Counted from the stretch's first letter, positions 17,352 to 25,155 are shown. The stretch: 64,000 nucleotides of DNA from Sodalis praecaptivus (GCF_000517425.1 NZ_CP006569.1:2904760-2968759); one strand, 5' to 3'. A program made the numbers and translations. The notes: generated by a model from the sequence alone, not told the origin.

Positions 17352-17404
17352 ATATCCTATTTTGGGATATAGGCGTAAACGTCCGATATTCGATTTTGGG
17401 ATAT
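17352..17404. promoter_or_regulatory. Tandem operators upstream of the XRE gene
   Basis: Two 19-bp elements at 17352-17370 and 17386-17404, 34 bases apart, share ATTTTGGGATAT. The first is a perfect inverted repeat, ATATCC-N7-GGATAT; the second differs in its left arm (ATATTC). The design resembles the TATCC-N8-GGATA operators of HipB. They end 22 bases before the XRE start codon, so autorepression is likely. Confidence 0.6.
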
Positions 17405-17425
17405 TGGTCAAACAAAGCGGTTAAA

Positions 17426-17677
17426 ATGAGCTCAATCTATACGGAGGATTATTTGCGGGTGATCCGCTTACTGCGTCAGGCCCGAATCGACAGCGGCATT
17501 AGCCAGCAGCAGCTCGCAGACGTGCTGAAGCGTCCGCCATCCTTTATCGCTAAGATCGAACACGGGGAAAGAAGACTAGATTTCGTTGAGCTCATACAGC
17601 TCGCCCGACTTTTAAATATCGACCCGATATCTCTGATTGAGCGTGTTCAACAGGACTTACAACCTATCATCGGCTAA
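17426..17677 (+). CDS. XRE family helix-turn-helix regulator
   Basis: An 83-residue Cro/CI-type DNA-binding protein. The helix-turn-helix lies at about 12-66: IRLLRQARIDSGISQQQLADVLKRPPSFIAKIEHGERRLDFVELIQLARLL. The ATG at 17426 follows tandem palindromic operators, and the frame upstream of it is not conserved in style. It could be a stand-alone antitoxin or phage repressor. No partner toxin overlaps it, and the next gene (Rpn nuclease) starts 126 bases downstream. Confidence 0.8.
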   Translation: MSSIYTEDYLRVIRLLRQARIDSGISQQQLADVLKRPPSFIAKIEHGERRLDFVELIQLARLLNIDPISLIERVQQDLQPIIG

Positions 17678-17803
17678 AGTGCAGCAAGTGTGAAAACTTG
17701 TAACTGGCCCCACGGCAGAACTCAATTGAGCGCCTAAATGGAGTCAAAACGAAGGGTAAAATGCCTCTGGTCAATTTGCCGTTTCTCCAGTTATATTGCT
17801 CCG

Positions 17804-18706
17804 ATGTCAAAGACGCCTTCACACCACGACGCGCTGTTCAAAAAATTTCTCGGTAATATCGAGGTTGCCCGGGACTTTCTTGCCATTCATCTTCCGCCCT
17901 ATCTTCGGGAACGTTGCGATTTTACTACCCTCGCAATGGAGTCCGGGTCGTTTATCGAAGATGACCTGCGTGCACAATGTTCCGATATGCTCTATTCCAT
18001 TCAGACCCCTGCGGGAAAAGGGTATATCTACACGCTGGTTGAGCACCAGAGCCGCCCGGAAAAGCTGATGGCCTTTCGGCTGTTAAGGTACGCAGTCGCC
18101 GCGATGCAGCGGCATCTGGAGCAGGGTAACGATACCTTGCCGGTCGTCATCCCCTTGCTTTTTTACCATGGCCGAACCTCACCTTACCCCTATACGACCC
18201 GTTGGCTGGATTGCTTTGCCGATCCTGAACTGGCAGAATCAGTCTACAGGCAAGCCTTCCCGCTGGTGGATATCACCGCCATACCGGATAGAGCGATAGT
18301 GACCCACCAACGTGTCGCCTTGCTGGAGCTGGTCATGAAGCATATTCGCACCAGGGATATGCTAGAGTTGGCCGAAGAAATTGCCCGACTGCTGAATCAG
18401 TGGACGCTGCCGCATGAGCAGTTTCGTAGTCTGATGTACTATATTGTTGGTCGAGGCGAAACATCAGATATCAAAGAGTTTTTGCATACCATAGCAGCAC
18501 AGACACAGGATTATCGGGAGGATGTTATGACGATAGCAGAACAGCTGCGGCAGGAAGGCCGGCAAGAGGGCCGGCAAGAGGGCCGGCAGGAAACCCGTAT
18601 CCAGATCGCCCGCCAGCTTCTTGCTAATGACGTAGACCGCGCCGTTGTCAAGCTGTCTACCGGGTTGACCGATAAAGAGCTGGACAACCTGCGCACGGCG
18701 CACTGA
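17804..18706 (+). CDS. Rpn family recombination-promoting nuclease (YhgA-like)
   Basis: A 300-residue member of the Rpn/YhgA (transposase_31) family, DNA nucleases that promote RecA-independent recombination. It starts with the typical SHHDALFKKFLGNIEVARDFL and carries a PD-(D/E)XK-like core: Asp61 in SDMLY and Glu80-His-Gln in TLVEHQSRPEKLMAFRLLRY. PVVIPLLFYHG, another hallmark, follows near 130. The C-terminal coiled segment has the repeat RQEG three to four times, common in this family and prone to length change. The ATG at 17804 gives the conserved N-terminus; the frame is open 66 bases more. Confidence 0.88.
   Translation: MSKTPSHHDALFKKFLGNIEVARDFLAIHLPPYLRERCDFTTLAMESGSFIEDDLRAQCSDMLYSIQTPAGKGYIYTLVEHQSRPEKLMAFRLLRYAVAAMQRHLEQGNDTLPVVIPLLFYHGRTSPYPYTTRWLDCFADPELAESVYRQAFPLVDITAIPDRAIVTHQRVALLELVMKHIRTRDMLELAEEIARLLNQWTLPHEQFRSLMYYIVGRGETSDIKEFLHTIAAQTQDYREDVMTIAEQLRQEGRQEGRQEGRQETRIQIARQLLANDVDRAVVKLSTGLTDKELDNLRTAH
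18545..18592 (+). repeat. 12-bp tandem repeat inside the Rpn gene
   Basis: Four copies of a 12-base unit (ggccggcaagag and variants) encode the R-Q-E-G repeat of the Rpn C-terminal helix. The two middle copies are identical. Unit length is a multiple of three, so copy changes keep the frame. Confidence 0.85.
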
Positions 18707-18707
18707 T

Positions 18708-19063
18708 TCAACAGTCGGTTATCGTTTCCTGACTTTCAGCGTTCAGGGCTTGGCATTTTTCGTATTCCGCGCAGACCTTGCCGGTATTTTTCACCATCCT
18801 TACCGCCCGATCATCCCATAGCGGCTGCATCTCGCTATCTTTCAAATTCGTCACTACCACGGCGGCAGCCCCTGCGCACGCAGCCAGCTTTGCACCGCGC
18901 GGACACCGTCCGCTGTCGCAGACCGTGCGGTAAAAATCCTGACCTCGCGCCCTTCTCTTAGCCAGTGTCTCATGCGTTGCATCATCAGCCCCGCCGGCAC
19001 ACCGATGCGCGTGCCCTGGCCTGTGCGTAACTCGTTCAGCGTGCCGTCCAGGTCTACGCCTAT
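18708..19063 (-). pseudogene. Frameshifted HAD-like hydrolase gene (phage type)
   Basis: On the minus strand one frame reads IGVDLDGTLNELRTG, with the HAD nucleophile motif DLDGT, then LREGREVRIFTARSATADGVRAVQSWL (motif II region) and stops at TAG. A neighbouring frame then continues VVVTNLKDSEMQPLWDDRAVRMVKNTGKVC, with the DDRA motif that carries the late acidic residues. The two parts make one short HAD protein of the sort found in phages. A one-base indel near 18855 separates them, and no start codon remains (TGA sits just upstream of IGVDL). Confidence 0.7.
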
Positions 19064-19616
19064 TCATCCCACATTTTGGTTCTGCTTAAGACCGTGCATC
19101 ACACCTTGCCATGGCCGCCGCCCGCCTAAGCAAAGTGCTTTTCTATTCATAGAAATGAATAACCTGCCTGCTATTCACCGCCATCCCAGTATACTCAAAA
19201 TCCCTTCAGGCGTCTGCGAAACCCTGAGTAGGGCCTCGCAGTGTTGATGAGGATTTCTCGGCCTGAAACGAACACTTTACAGGATGGCTTTCATGCGCCA
19301 GGACGCAGGGTTAATTTTCCCTTGCAGACCCCTTTGCGAGCGATCCCCCCGCCTGCGCGCCATTGGCTTAAATATTCACTTTTTATGCACCTTCTCATTC
19401 TCTGTTAACCCTTATCCGGCGCGGCTTTCAGGCTGATTTTGGCTAAAAAAATTGGTGTTGCGTTACTTGCCCCTCTATTGCAGTTTTTGGCTTGGCCATG
19501 GGCGTCGCTTTAGTGGCTTATCCGGCCTCGTTATCCAGCTGCTCATAGGGCTTAAATCGCACTGCCTCCTCTCCTAGCCAATCATTGATTTTTCACCGGG
19601 GCTGCTCAAATGTAAG
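19064..19616. other. Spacer left of the prophage
   Basis: About 550 bases with no supported gene. It contains mixed GC content and short chance frames. This side was the original sequence downstream of the tRNA-Leu terminator before prophage insertion. Confidence 0.4.
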
Positions 19617-19619
19617 ACG

Positions 19620-19640
19620 AAAAAAAACCGCACAAGGCGG
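19620..19640 (-). terminator. Left copy of the tRNA-Leu terminator
   Basis: On the minus strand CCGC-N5-GCGG followed by eight T. It duplicates the terminator at 47968-47988, which serves the intact tRNA. Confidence 0.7.
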
Positions 19641-19686
19641 CATCAAATTTTAGTACAGCTTATTGTTTTTATTAATCTTGTTGAGA

Positions 19687-19741
19687 TGGTACCCGGGACG
19701 AGACTTGAACTCGTACAGCCAAAGGCCGAGGGATTTTAAAT
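19687..19741. other. attL, left copy of the att core
   Basis: This 55-base stretch is identical to 48035-48089, the 3' 55 bases of the tRNA-Leu gene including CCA. The similarity extends, with mismatches, a further 70 bases to the left (19617-19686) and covers a terminator copy at 19620-19640. To the right the sequence becomes AT-rich prophage DNA. Confidence 0.92.
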
Positions 19742-19933
19742 TATATAAGATAACTATAATAATCATAATATTATGATTTATAATAATTTTTATTTGCTTT
19801 AGTGGGCGCTATGCAGAGGTCAAAGTGTTTTCAACCGCCATTTTAAAAGCCGCACCCAAGCTTGTTTTACAAGCCGAACTGTACGCCATTGACTTACAAC
19901 CACGATCTGATAGCATTATCTAACCATACGCCA

Positions 19934-20260
19934 ATGACGTACTTTAGCATGCTGTTTATCGAAACCCATATTTTCACCGAAGATGTAAAGGAACTATTGA
20001 ACGATGACGAATATCGCGAGTTTCAGCAGTTCATGGCCGATAACCCCGATTGGGGGGATGTAATCCAAAATACTGGAGGACTGCGTAAAATCCGCTGGGC
20101 GGCCAAAGGCAAGGGCAAGCGTGGGGGCGTCCGTGTGATTTACTATTACAAGGTCACCGAATCACAAATCAGGCTGTTGCTGATCTACAAAAAAGGCGTC
20201 CAGGATGATTTATCCGAGGACGACAAGCGCCAGTTAAGGGCGTTAAATGAGGGCTGGTAA
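19934..20260 (+). CDS. RelE/HigB-like toxin, cassette 1
   Basis: A 108-residue RelE/ParE-superfamily toxin, the type that cleaves mRNA. Recognisable parts are MLFIETHIFTEDVKELL, NTGGLRKIRWAAKGKGKRGGVRVIYYY and LLLIYKKGVQDDLSEDDKRQLR. The start may be the ATG at 19934 or the one at 19949 (MLFIET), which is the commoner N-terminus; neither has a strong ribosome-binding site. The stop overlaps the antitoxin start (TAATG), so the pair is translationally coupled with toxin first, as in higBA. The same fold is encoded at 21202-21534. Confidence 0.85.
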   Translation: MTYFSMLFIETHIFTEDVKELLNDDEYREFQQFMADNPDWGDVIQNTGGLRKIRWAAKGKGKRGGVRVIYYYKVTESQIRLLLIYKKGVQDDLSEDDKRQLRALNEGW

Positions 20261-20556
20261 TGGAACAAAAACTGTTTGAGCGTCTGAAAGAAAGTATGAC
20301 GCAAATGAATGAAATCATCGAAGGTTCCCGCGAACCCTCGCGAGAAACAAACGTTATTGCTGTTAAGGTTAAAGCTATCAGAACGGCTACAGGGTTGTCA
20401 CAAAGCGGGTTCGCTAAGCTGATTTCGGTCAATGTTGATACGTTAAAGAATTGGGAACAGGGCAGACGTGAACCCACTGGCCCAGCTAAGGCTCTTTTGA
20501 AAGCCATTGAGCGCGACCCGTTACACGTGATCCCAGCGCTATCAGCTAAATCTTGA
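20260..20556 (+). CDS. HigA/NadS-like antitoxin, cassette 1
   Basis: A 98-residue XRE-type antitoxin. The N-terminal 30 residues (LFERLKESMTQMNEIIEGSREPSR) resemble NadS proteins and probably hold the toxin-binding part. The helix-turn-helix follows at about 40-85: VKAIRTATGLSQSGFAKLISVNVDTLKNWEQGRREPTGPAKALL. It overlaps the toxin stop by one base and is followed by an intrinsic terminator at 20572-20593. Confidence 0.85.
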   Translation: MEQKLFERLKESMTQMNEIIEGSREPSRETNVIAVKVKAIRTATGLSQSGFAKLISVNVDTLKNWEQGRREPTGPAKALLKAIERDPLHVIPALSAKS

Positions 20557-20571
20557 CTAGTGAATCTTAAG

Positions 20572-20593
20572 CCAGCTTGCGAGCTGGTTTTTT
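20572..20593 (+). terminator. Intrinsic terminator of toxin-antitoxin cassette 1
   Basis: CCAGCT and AGCTGG arms around a TTGCG-like loop followed by six T, 16 bases after the antitoxin stop. Confidence 0.8.
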
Positions 20594-20654
20594 ACACTTA
20601 CCAAATGTTAAAAATCATGGTTCGCCCCACATCCAAATTTGATACCGCCATCGG

Positions 20655-20930
20655 AAAACCGTCACAACCATCACACCTTATAAAATCATCAATTAACCCA
20701 CTGATTATGTTATAGAAAAGTTGTGACGGCAAAACCGTCACAAAATGCAACAGAAACCGTCACACTATGTAAATTCAAAGAGTTATAAAACAGAAATGTG
20801 ATGCTTTAAGACCGTCACACTGTGATGCTTTCGTGACGGTTTTGTGATGGTTTTCAATCCCCCGATTTACTCATATTAATCATAAAGATATATCACTATG
20901 TTAATTCTTGTGACGTTTGTGACGGTTTTC
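20655..20930. repeat. Iteron cluster, candidate prophage replication origin
   Basis: ACCGTCACA occurs exactly at 20658, 20734, 20756 and 20811. The inverted form TGTGACGG occurs at 20722 and 20918, and near matches are found at 20667, 20832, 20843 and 20909. About ten copies in both orientations fall within 280 AT-rich bases without a gene. This is the layout of an origin bound by a repeat-recognising replication protein. In the excised circle the cluster would lie about 3 kb from the primase-helicase gene. An origin role is inference. Confidence 0.6.
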
Positions 20931-21133
20931 CGATGGCCCCCTTTAAATTTTGAAAATTTCAGGTTTGGCTAAAATTCATCCTTACTTGTGGGTGATTATG
21001 TTGATGTAGATGTTAGTGCTGTGTAACTGGATGAATGGCAGGTGGGATGGTGGTTCAGGCTCAAATATGTGATAGGCCACCGGGGGTGAGCCGGTGGCCT
21101 TAGTTACGTTCGTATTTTACAAACGCTCTAAAC

Positions 21134-21184
21134 TCGTACCCTGTACAATTCTCCATTGACATTCGTACCATGTACGAGTATCAT
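21134..21184 (+). promoter_or_regulatory. Promoter and operators of toxin-antitoxin cassette 2
   Basis: A near-consensus sigma-70 promoter: TTGACA at 21156-21161, a 17-base spacer, TATCAT at 21179-21184. A perfect palindrome TCGTAC-CAT-GTACGA (21163-21177) fills the spacer, and an imperfect second copy starts at 21134. Binding of the antitoxin or the complex there would block RNA polymerase. Confidence 0.8.
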
Positions 21185-21201
21185 ATTTCCAAGGAGGTGA
21201 G

Positions 21202-21534
21202 ATGGAATACTTCGAATTCATAGAAACCCCGGTTTTCAATAAGCAGCGCTCAGAATTGATTGATGATGACAGTTTTCAGAAGTTTCAGGCTTTTTTGCTT
21301 AAAAGCCACGAAGACGGCGACACTATCAGTAAAACAGGCGGATGCAAAAAAATTCGCTGGGGATTGGAAGGAAAGGGGAAGCGAGGTGGTGTGAGGGTTA
21401 TTTACTACTGCCTTACTGAGCAAGGGAAAATCTACTTACTTCTGGTTTACTCGAAAAATCGTAAAGATGACTTGTCCGAGCAAGAGAAGAAAGTACTAAA
21501 CCAGATTTCACAGATGTTAAACAGGCCGCACTAG
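21202..21534 (+). CDS. RelE/HigB-like toxin, cassette 2
   Basis: A 110-residue RelE/ParE-type toxin: FEFIETPVFNKQRSELIDDDSFQKFQAFL, KTGGCKKIRWGLEGKGKRGGVRVIYYC and LLLVYSKNRKDDLSEQEKKVL. It is clearly related to cassette 1 but diverged (the GKGKRGGVRVIYY core is shared), so the two are unlikely to be a recent duplication. A strong AAGGAGGTGAG site precedes the ATG. The antitoxin follows after 25 bases. Confidence 0.88.
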   Translation: MEYFEFIETPVFNKQRSELIDDDSFQKFQAFLLKSHEDGDTISKTGGCKKIRWGLEGKGKRGGVRVIYYCLTEQGKIYLLLVYSKNRKDDLSEQEKKVLNQISQMLNRPH

Positions 21535-21559
21535 CGGCCTCAACTAATGAGGTTATACG

Positions 21560-21850
21560 ATGGAAAAAGAACTCTTTGACCAGCTTACCAAAAGCATGGA
21601 ACAAATGGTGGCCATCGAAAAAGGCGAACTGGCCCCGGCCGCCGTTCACCGCCACCACTTACCTGACGTTAAAAGCATGCGGGCATCAAGCGAACTGACG
21701 CAAGGTGAATTTGCTGAAGCCGTAGGCGTCAGTCCTTCTCTCGTACAAAGCTGGGAACAAAACCGCCGCGTGCCGTCCGGCTCTTCTTTGAAATTATTGC
21801 TAATGATTGAACGCGACCCCTCCTTGTTAACTGAGTTGCGCACAATATAA
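21560..21850 (+). CDS. HigA/NadS-like antitoxin, cassette 2
   Basis: A 96-residue XRE antitoxin, parallel in layout to that of cassette 1: LFDQLTKSMEQMVAIEKGELAPA, then a helix-turn-helix (VKSMRASSELTQGEFAEAVGVSPSLVQSWEQNRRVPSG). It should neutralise the toxin encoded just upstream and repress the promoter at 21156-21184 through the GTAC palindromes. An intrinsic terminator follows. Confidence 0.88.
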   Translation: MEKELFDQLTKSMEQMVAIEKGELAPAAVHRHHLPDVKSMRASSELTQGEFAEAVGVSPSLVQSWEQNRRVPSGSSLKLLLMIERDPSLLTELRTI

Positions 21851-21897
21851 TCAAACAATTTTTTTCAGTTTAGCAAAGCGCCGCCATCCCGCCAAAG

Positions 21898-21927
21898 CCC
21901 GCGCCAATACTGGAATCGCGGGTTTTT
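21898..21927 (+). terminator. Terminator after toxin-antitoxin cassette 2
   Basis: CCCGCG and CGCGGG arms (21898-21903 and 21917-21922) followed by five T. Confidence 0.65.
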
Positions 21928-22330
21928 CTGATTTTGCTTAACTTGGCGCCATTTAATCCCCTCCTTGAATGAAGAGTTTTTTTATCATATTTTTCAGATA
22001 ATTGCGTTTTTCCTCAATTCTACCGCAGGCCACTTTTTGAAAAAGACTGTAATTACTTTCACTCTTTTCAGTTTAGATTTTCTGCACATCTGCCAGCGAC
22101 GGCGCGGGCTGGCCAGATATTTTGTATCCTCGAAAAACTGAAATCATTCTTAACACGAAAACCGCAGGCGGGTGCGGTGTAGCGCCGTTTTCGTCACTTC
22201 CGCCGTTATTTCGTCGCAAGCAAACCACACAGGGGCTACGCTATGCCGCTGCGATTGAATTGGTAGGGATTATGCAGGCAGGATTAGTGCATCGCGCTGT
22301 AAGGCGTTCTGCGTGGTCTGGGAGGGTTAT
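21928..22330. other. Spacer between cargo and tail operon
   Basis: About 400 bases without a supported gene, AT-rich at first, then GC-rich. Convergent transcripts from the toxin-antitoxin cassette and from the moron gene meet here. Confidence 0.4.
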
Positions 22331-22356
22331 AAAAAACCCGCATGATTATGCGGGTT
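22331..22356 (-). terminator. Terminator of the moron-like gene and tail operon
   Basis: A perfect 9-bp stem AACCCGCAT/ATGCGGGTT with a four-base loop. On the minus strand it is followed by six T. It lies 28 bases after the stop of the gene at 22385. Confidence 0.85.
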
Positions 22357-22384
22357 AACCCGGTGTTGGGAAGTGGGGCTTGGT

Positions 22385-22834
22385 TCAGGCAAGGTGTTCT
22401 ATTTTTCTGAGGACCTCGCCTTTGATGGCTTCAACAACCTCAGCGAAACGCGCATCAACGCCCTCTTTCAAAACCAACAACGGCACCAGACTATCTTCAA
22501 TTTCGACACTAATAAAATCGTCTTGCTCACGCAGTGATATCGATATGGAAACGATGAATTGCGCTATATGCTGGTTAATAATCTTCGTTGACAAATAAAA
22601 ATTAAGCTGACGGAAGCCATTTATCTTCATCGCGGAGACGGGCATTTCAATAAACTCAAATGCTTCTGACATACCCGTAGTGACAATCACCTGGCTTCGC
22701 TCGTCAGAGACCGCCAATGATCCCCGGTATTGACTGACAAGTTCTGCCGCCGCTTGCCGTAGCTTCGCCTGTATTTCCATTTTATCGGCAGACGCTTTGG
22801 CCAGCGCAATCTGCATATCTTCCAATGTAATCAT
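22385..22834 (-). CDS. Moron-like hypothetical prophage protein
   Basis: A 149-residue acidic protein that I do not recognise. It begins MITLEDMQIALAKASADKMEIQAKLRQAAAELVSQYRG, a helical stretch, and continues with a beta-rich middle (FIVSISISLREQDDFISVEIEDSLVPLLVL) and a final helix. It has its own promoter (TATAAT at 22896-22901), an AAAAGGGA ribosome-binding site and its own terminator, and is separated from the tail operon by 108 bases. This is the layout of a moron, a gene expressed from a prophage independently of the lytic programme. No membrane segment or signal peptide. Confidence 0.7.
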   Translation of the reverse strand: MITLEDMQIALAKASADKMEIQAKLRQAAAELVSQYRGSLAVSDERSQVIVTTGMSEAFEFIEMPVSAMKINGFRQLNFYLSTKIINQHIAQFIVSISISLREQDDFISVEIEDSLVPLLVLKEGVDARFAEVVEAIKGEVLRKIEHLA

Positions 22835-22895
22835 TTCCCTTTTCCCTATTATCTAAAGCTCTTAGGCAATACACGTCTATCCTTCGTGCCGTCGC

Positions 22896-22923
22896 ATTAT
22901 AACAAGCGAAACCTATAGGCAAC
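22896..22923 (-). promoter_or_regulatory. Promoter of the moron-like gene
   Basis: On the minus strand GTTGCC (-35), 16-base spacer, perfect TATAAT (-10), about 60 bases before the start codon at 22834. Confidence 0.6.
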
Positions 22924-22942
22924 CATCAAGCAATCGATATTA

Positions 22943-24619
22943 TCAGGCAATGATCGGCGAATATGTGCCGGTCAGGTTATCGACCTGTCCGGCAGCGCTC
23001 CGTATAGCATCCGCATTCGTTGGCCCGCCGGTGTTGCTATGGCTATGTTCGGCCGTCTGTTCCGCCAGTTGCTTAACGACGTCGAGGGTGTCAAGCATCA
23101 GTTGCGCCAGATTGACGGTATCGGATCCAATCCATACCGCCGGCGCGATGATCTCCTGTTTGATTGCCGCTACGCTTTTGCGAATTCGGCCAATTTGCTC
23201 CGTCAAATCCTGCCCGGTGATTGTTGCTTTGCTTCCGGTTATCTCTGTTTCATCATTACCGCCCACGCTGGCTAGCCGATTGCCCTGCACTGCCTGACTA
23301 CAATGACCGGCGCTAACCTGTTGTATCGCCCCGGCCATCAGCGTGGACGTACCGATAACGCTGGTTTTATCCGTGGCCTTAATAGTTGTTTCGCGGTTTA
23401 TCAGCTCCCGGCTTTCCGTATCTGCCTTTACGGTTCTGGCCATTGATGTTTCGCTAATGGTCTGGTCCGTTTGTCTTACCCAGTCACCCGCCTGCGTAAC
23501 GCGCTGCGAGACCTCGGCGCGCTGCTGCTGTAACTGCTCTCCCGGTTTCACGTCCGGCAGGCTGGTACCGTCTGGCACGGTCTGACGGATAAAGGGTTTA
23601 TCCGGCCTGCCGCCGGTAAAACCGATCTCGACCAGCGTTCCCTCGGGGGGATACTGAAACAGCCCGGAATCATTACCGGCCATCGGTACCGGCAACGGCA
23701 CAGCGGAATAGACCGGCGTCGCATTATCCGGTTTGCCGTCTGCATCTAACAGTTGCACATCCACCGCGTAGCGCGGGCGAAAAGGATCGGCAACGTTGCC
23801 GCTACTGGCCGCCTCAGTCGGCGCGATAACCCGTGCAAACTTGGGCAGATGTAAACCCGAAGCCAGTTCAGGGTAATGGCTTTCAATCTGGCGCTGCACC
23901 GGCGTTTTCTGCAGCGGTTTACCGGTGGCTTTATTGCGGGGTGCCCAGGTGACTGTCATCGTATCGCTGTTCAGGTGAACTTTGGTCAAGCGCTCTCCGT
24001 TCATCTCGACGCCGGGCCGTAGACTCTGGATAACCGGCAAGATCATGGAATGGCCACCCGCTGCGCCCTGGCTAAACTCGGTCGGGATACTAACGGGCTT
24101 ACCGGCAAACAATGACTTTTCCGCGCCCCCAACATAAACGCCGCCGTCCGGCAGCTGATACCAAATGTAATCATTGATACCGAATGCCCTGCCCAGACTG
24201 TTGAGAAGCTGGAAACCGCTGCCGCTGTGCGTAAAATGCGGGATAGGCTTATCAGCATAATCAGCATCCGGCACACTAACGGTTATTCCGCTTTGCTCTT
24301 CCAGCCAGCCGGCTACACTGCGTAAGGTGGGGTGCTGAAATGAACATGGCCATGCTCGGTCATAGATCCCGACCAGCTCCCGCACAAACAATCGCTGATA
24401 ACCGTTTTCAGCTGGTTGCGCCCGCTCAACATAGCCCGTAAACCAACGCAACAGCAAATCCGTGTACCCCACGTCAAGCCGTACCAGTTTGCCGGTATAG
24501 TCCTTTGTCGTCTCAGCCGTAATGAATCCACGGCCGCAATTGTTCAGTTCCAGCACAAGATTACTGTCGGCCAGGTGAATTTCATCGTTAAACAGATACA
24601 ATCGCTTAATGGGTTTCAT
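22943..24619 (-). CDS. Baseplate hub-spike protein (gpD/gpV fusion-like)
   Basis: A 558-residue protein combining hub and spike of a contractile tail. The first 200 residues (HLADSNLVLELNNCGRGF, KPIPHFTHSGSGFQLLNSLGRAFG) look like a gpD/gp27 hub. About 265-350 looks like a gp5/gpV OB-fold (YAVDVQLLDADG, YPPEGTLVEIGFTGGRPDKPFI). A repetitive beta-helix follows (INRETTIKATDKTSVIGTSTLMAGAIQQVSAG). The tip has HSHSNTGGPT, resembling the iron-binding HxH apex of phage spikes. P2 keeps hub and spike in separate genes. The ATG overlaps the previous stop. Confidence 0.75.
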   Translation of the reverse strand: MKPIKRLYLFNDEIHLADSNLVLELNNCGRGFITAETTKDYTGKLVRLDVGYTDLLLRWFTGYVERAQPAENGYQRLFVRELVGIYDRAWPCSFQHPTLRSVAGWLEEQSGITVSVPDADYADKPIPHFTHSGSGFQLLNSLGRAFGINDYIWYQLPDGGVYVGGAEKSLFAGKPVSIPTEFSQGAAGGHSMILPVIQSLRPGVEMNGERLTKVHLNSDTMTVTWAPRNKATGKPLQKTPVQRQIESHYPELASGLHLPKFARVIAPTEAASSGNVADPFRPRYAVDVQLLDADGKPDNATPVYSAVPLPVPMAGNDSGLFQYPPEGTLVEIGFTGGRPDKPFIRQTVPDGTSLPDVKPGEQLQQQRAEVSQRVTQAGDWVRQTDQTISETSMARTVKADTESRELINRETTIKATDKTSVIGTSTLMAGAIQQVSAGHCSQAVQGNRLASVGGNDETEITGSKATITGQDLTEQIGRIRKSVAAIKQEIIAPAVWIGSDTVNLAQLMLDTLDVVKQLAEQTAEHSHSNTGGPTNADAIRSAAGQVDNLTGTYSPIIA

Positions 24620-25155
24620 CCGCCCCCCAATGCATCATTAACTGGTTTTAACACCCGACTTTCAAACCAGGTTAATTTTTCCTCGTTCTCTTCCGCACTC
24701 TCTCTACCCGTGCCGGCGGATTGCTTCTGCGCTATCGTTTTACTGGCCGCGCGCGCTTCACGTTTTTCCGGCACGCTAAGATGTTCGGTCAACGTAAATG
24801 TTACAAGCCAGGCCATTTTCCCGTCCTGTTGCGGTGCATCAAGCGTACCTGTAAATATCGCCTCACGAAAATTGACCGCCCGCGCCACATCATGCGCCAC
24901 CCTATAAGCCTGCCGTTGGCCGCCGGCATCCGTTGCGCTGGCCAACTCGAAGATACGGCGCAGGATTTCAGGTGTTTTAAACGGCACTTCACCCGAGATA
25001 CGCAGCTCTTTACCTTTCATTCCCTGTTCCGATTTCGTCGTGGCACTGGTCTCGCCGGACTGGTCTTTATCCTTGAATTGCTGTGTTAGCGTAACACGCA
25101 TGTTTTTAAGCAAAATAGCCTCGCCATTAAGCGCCAGCGTCGGGATCGATGTCAT
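24616..25155 (-). CDS. Baseplate/tail-associated protein
   Basis: A 179-residue protein between the tail initiator genes and the hub-spike gene. It begins with a beta-rich part ([23 protein letters not shown] and GKELRISGEVPFK) and ends in a polar helix (LTWFESRVLKPVNDALGGG). Its position and layout fit a baseplate complex protein linking hub and tube, in the place of P2 gpU. I recognise the context more than the family. Start and stop overlap its neighbours, showing tight coupling. Confidence 0.6.
   Translation of the reverse strand: MTSIPTLALNGEAILLKNMRVTLTQQFKDKDQSGETSATTKSEQGMKGKELRISGEVPFKTPEILRRIFELASATDAGGQRQAYRVAHDVARAVNFREAIFTGTLDAPQQDGKMAWLVTFTLTEHLSVPEKREARAASKTIAQKQSAGTGRESAEENEEKLTWFESRVLKPVNDALGGG

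Noticed and set aside
17038-17424. Forward 128-codon frame
   Set aside because: It lies opposite the Ner-like pseudogene and has no domain of its own.
20655-20930. CRISPR-like array
   Set aside because: The repeats are 9 bases long, in both orientations and irregularly spaced, with no spacers of uniform length and no cas genes.
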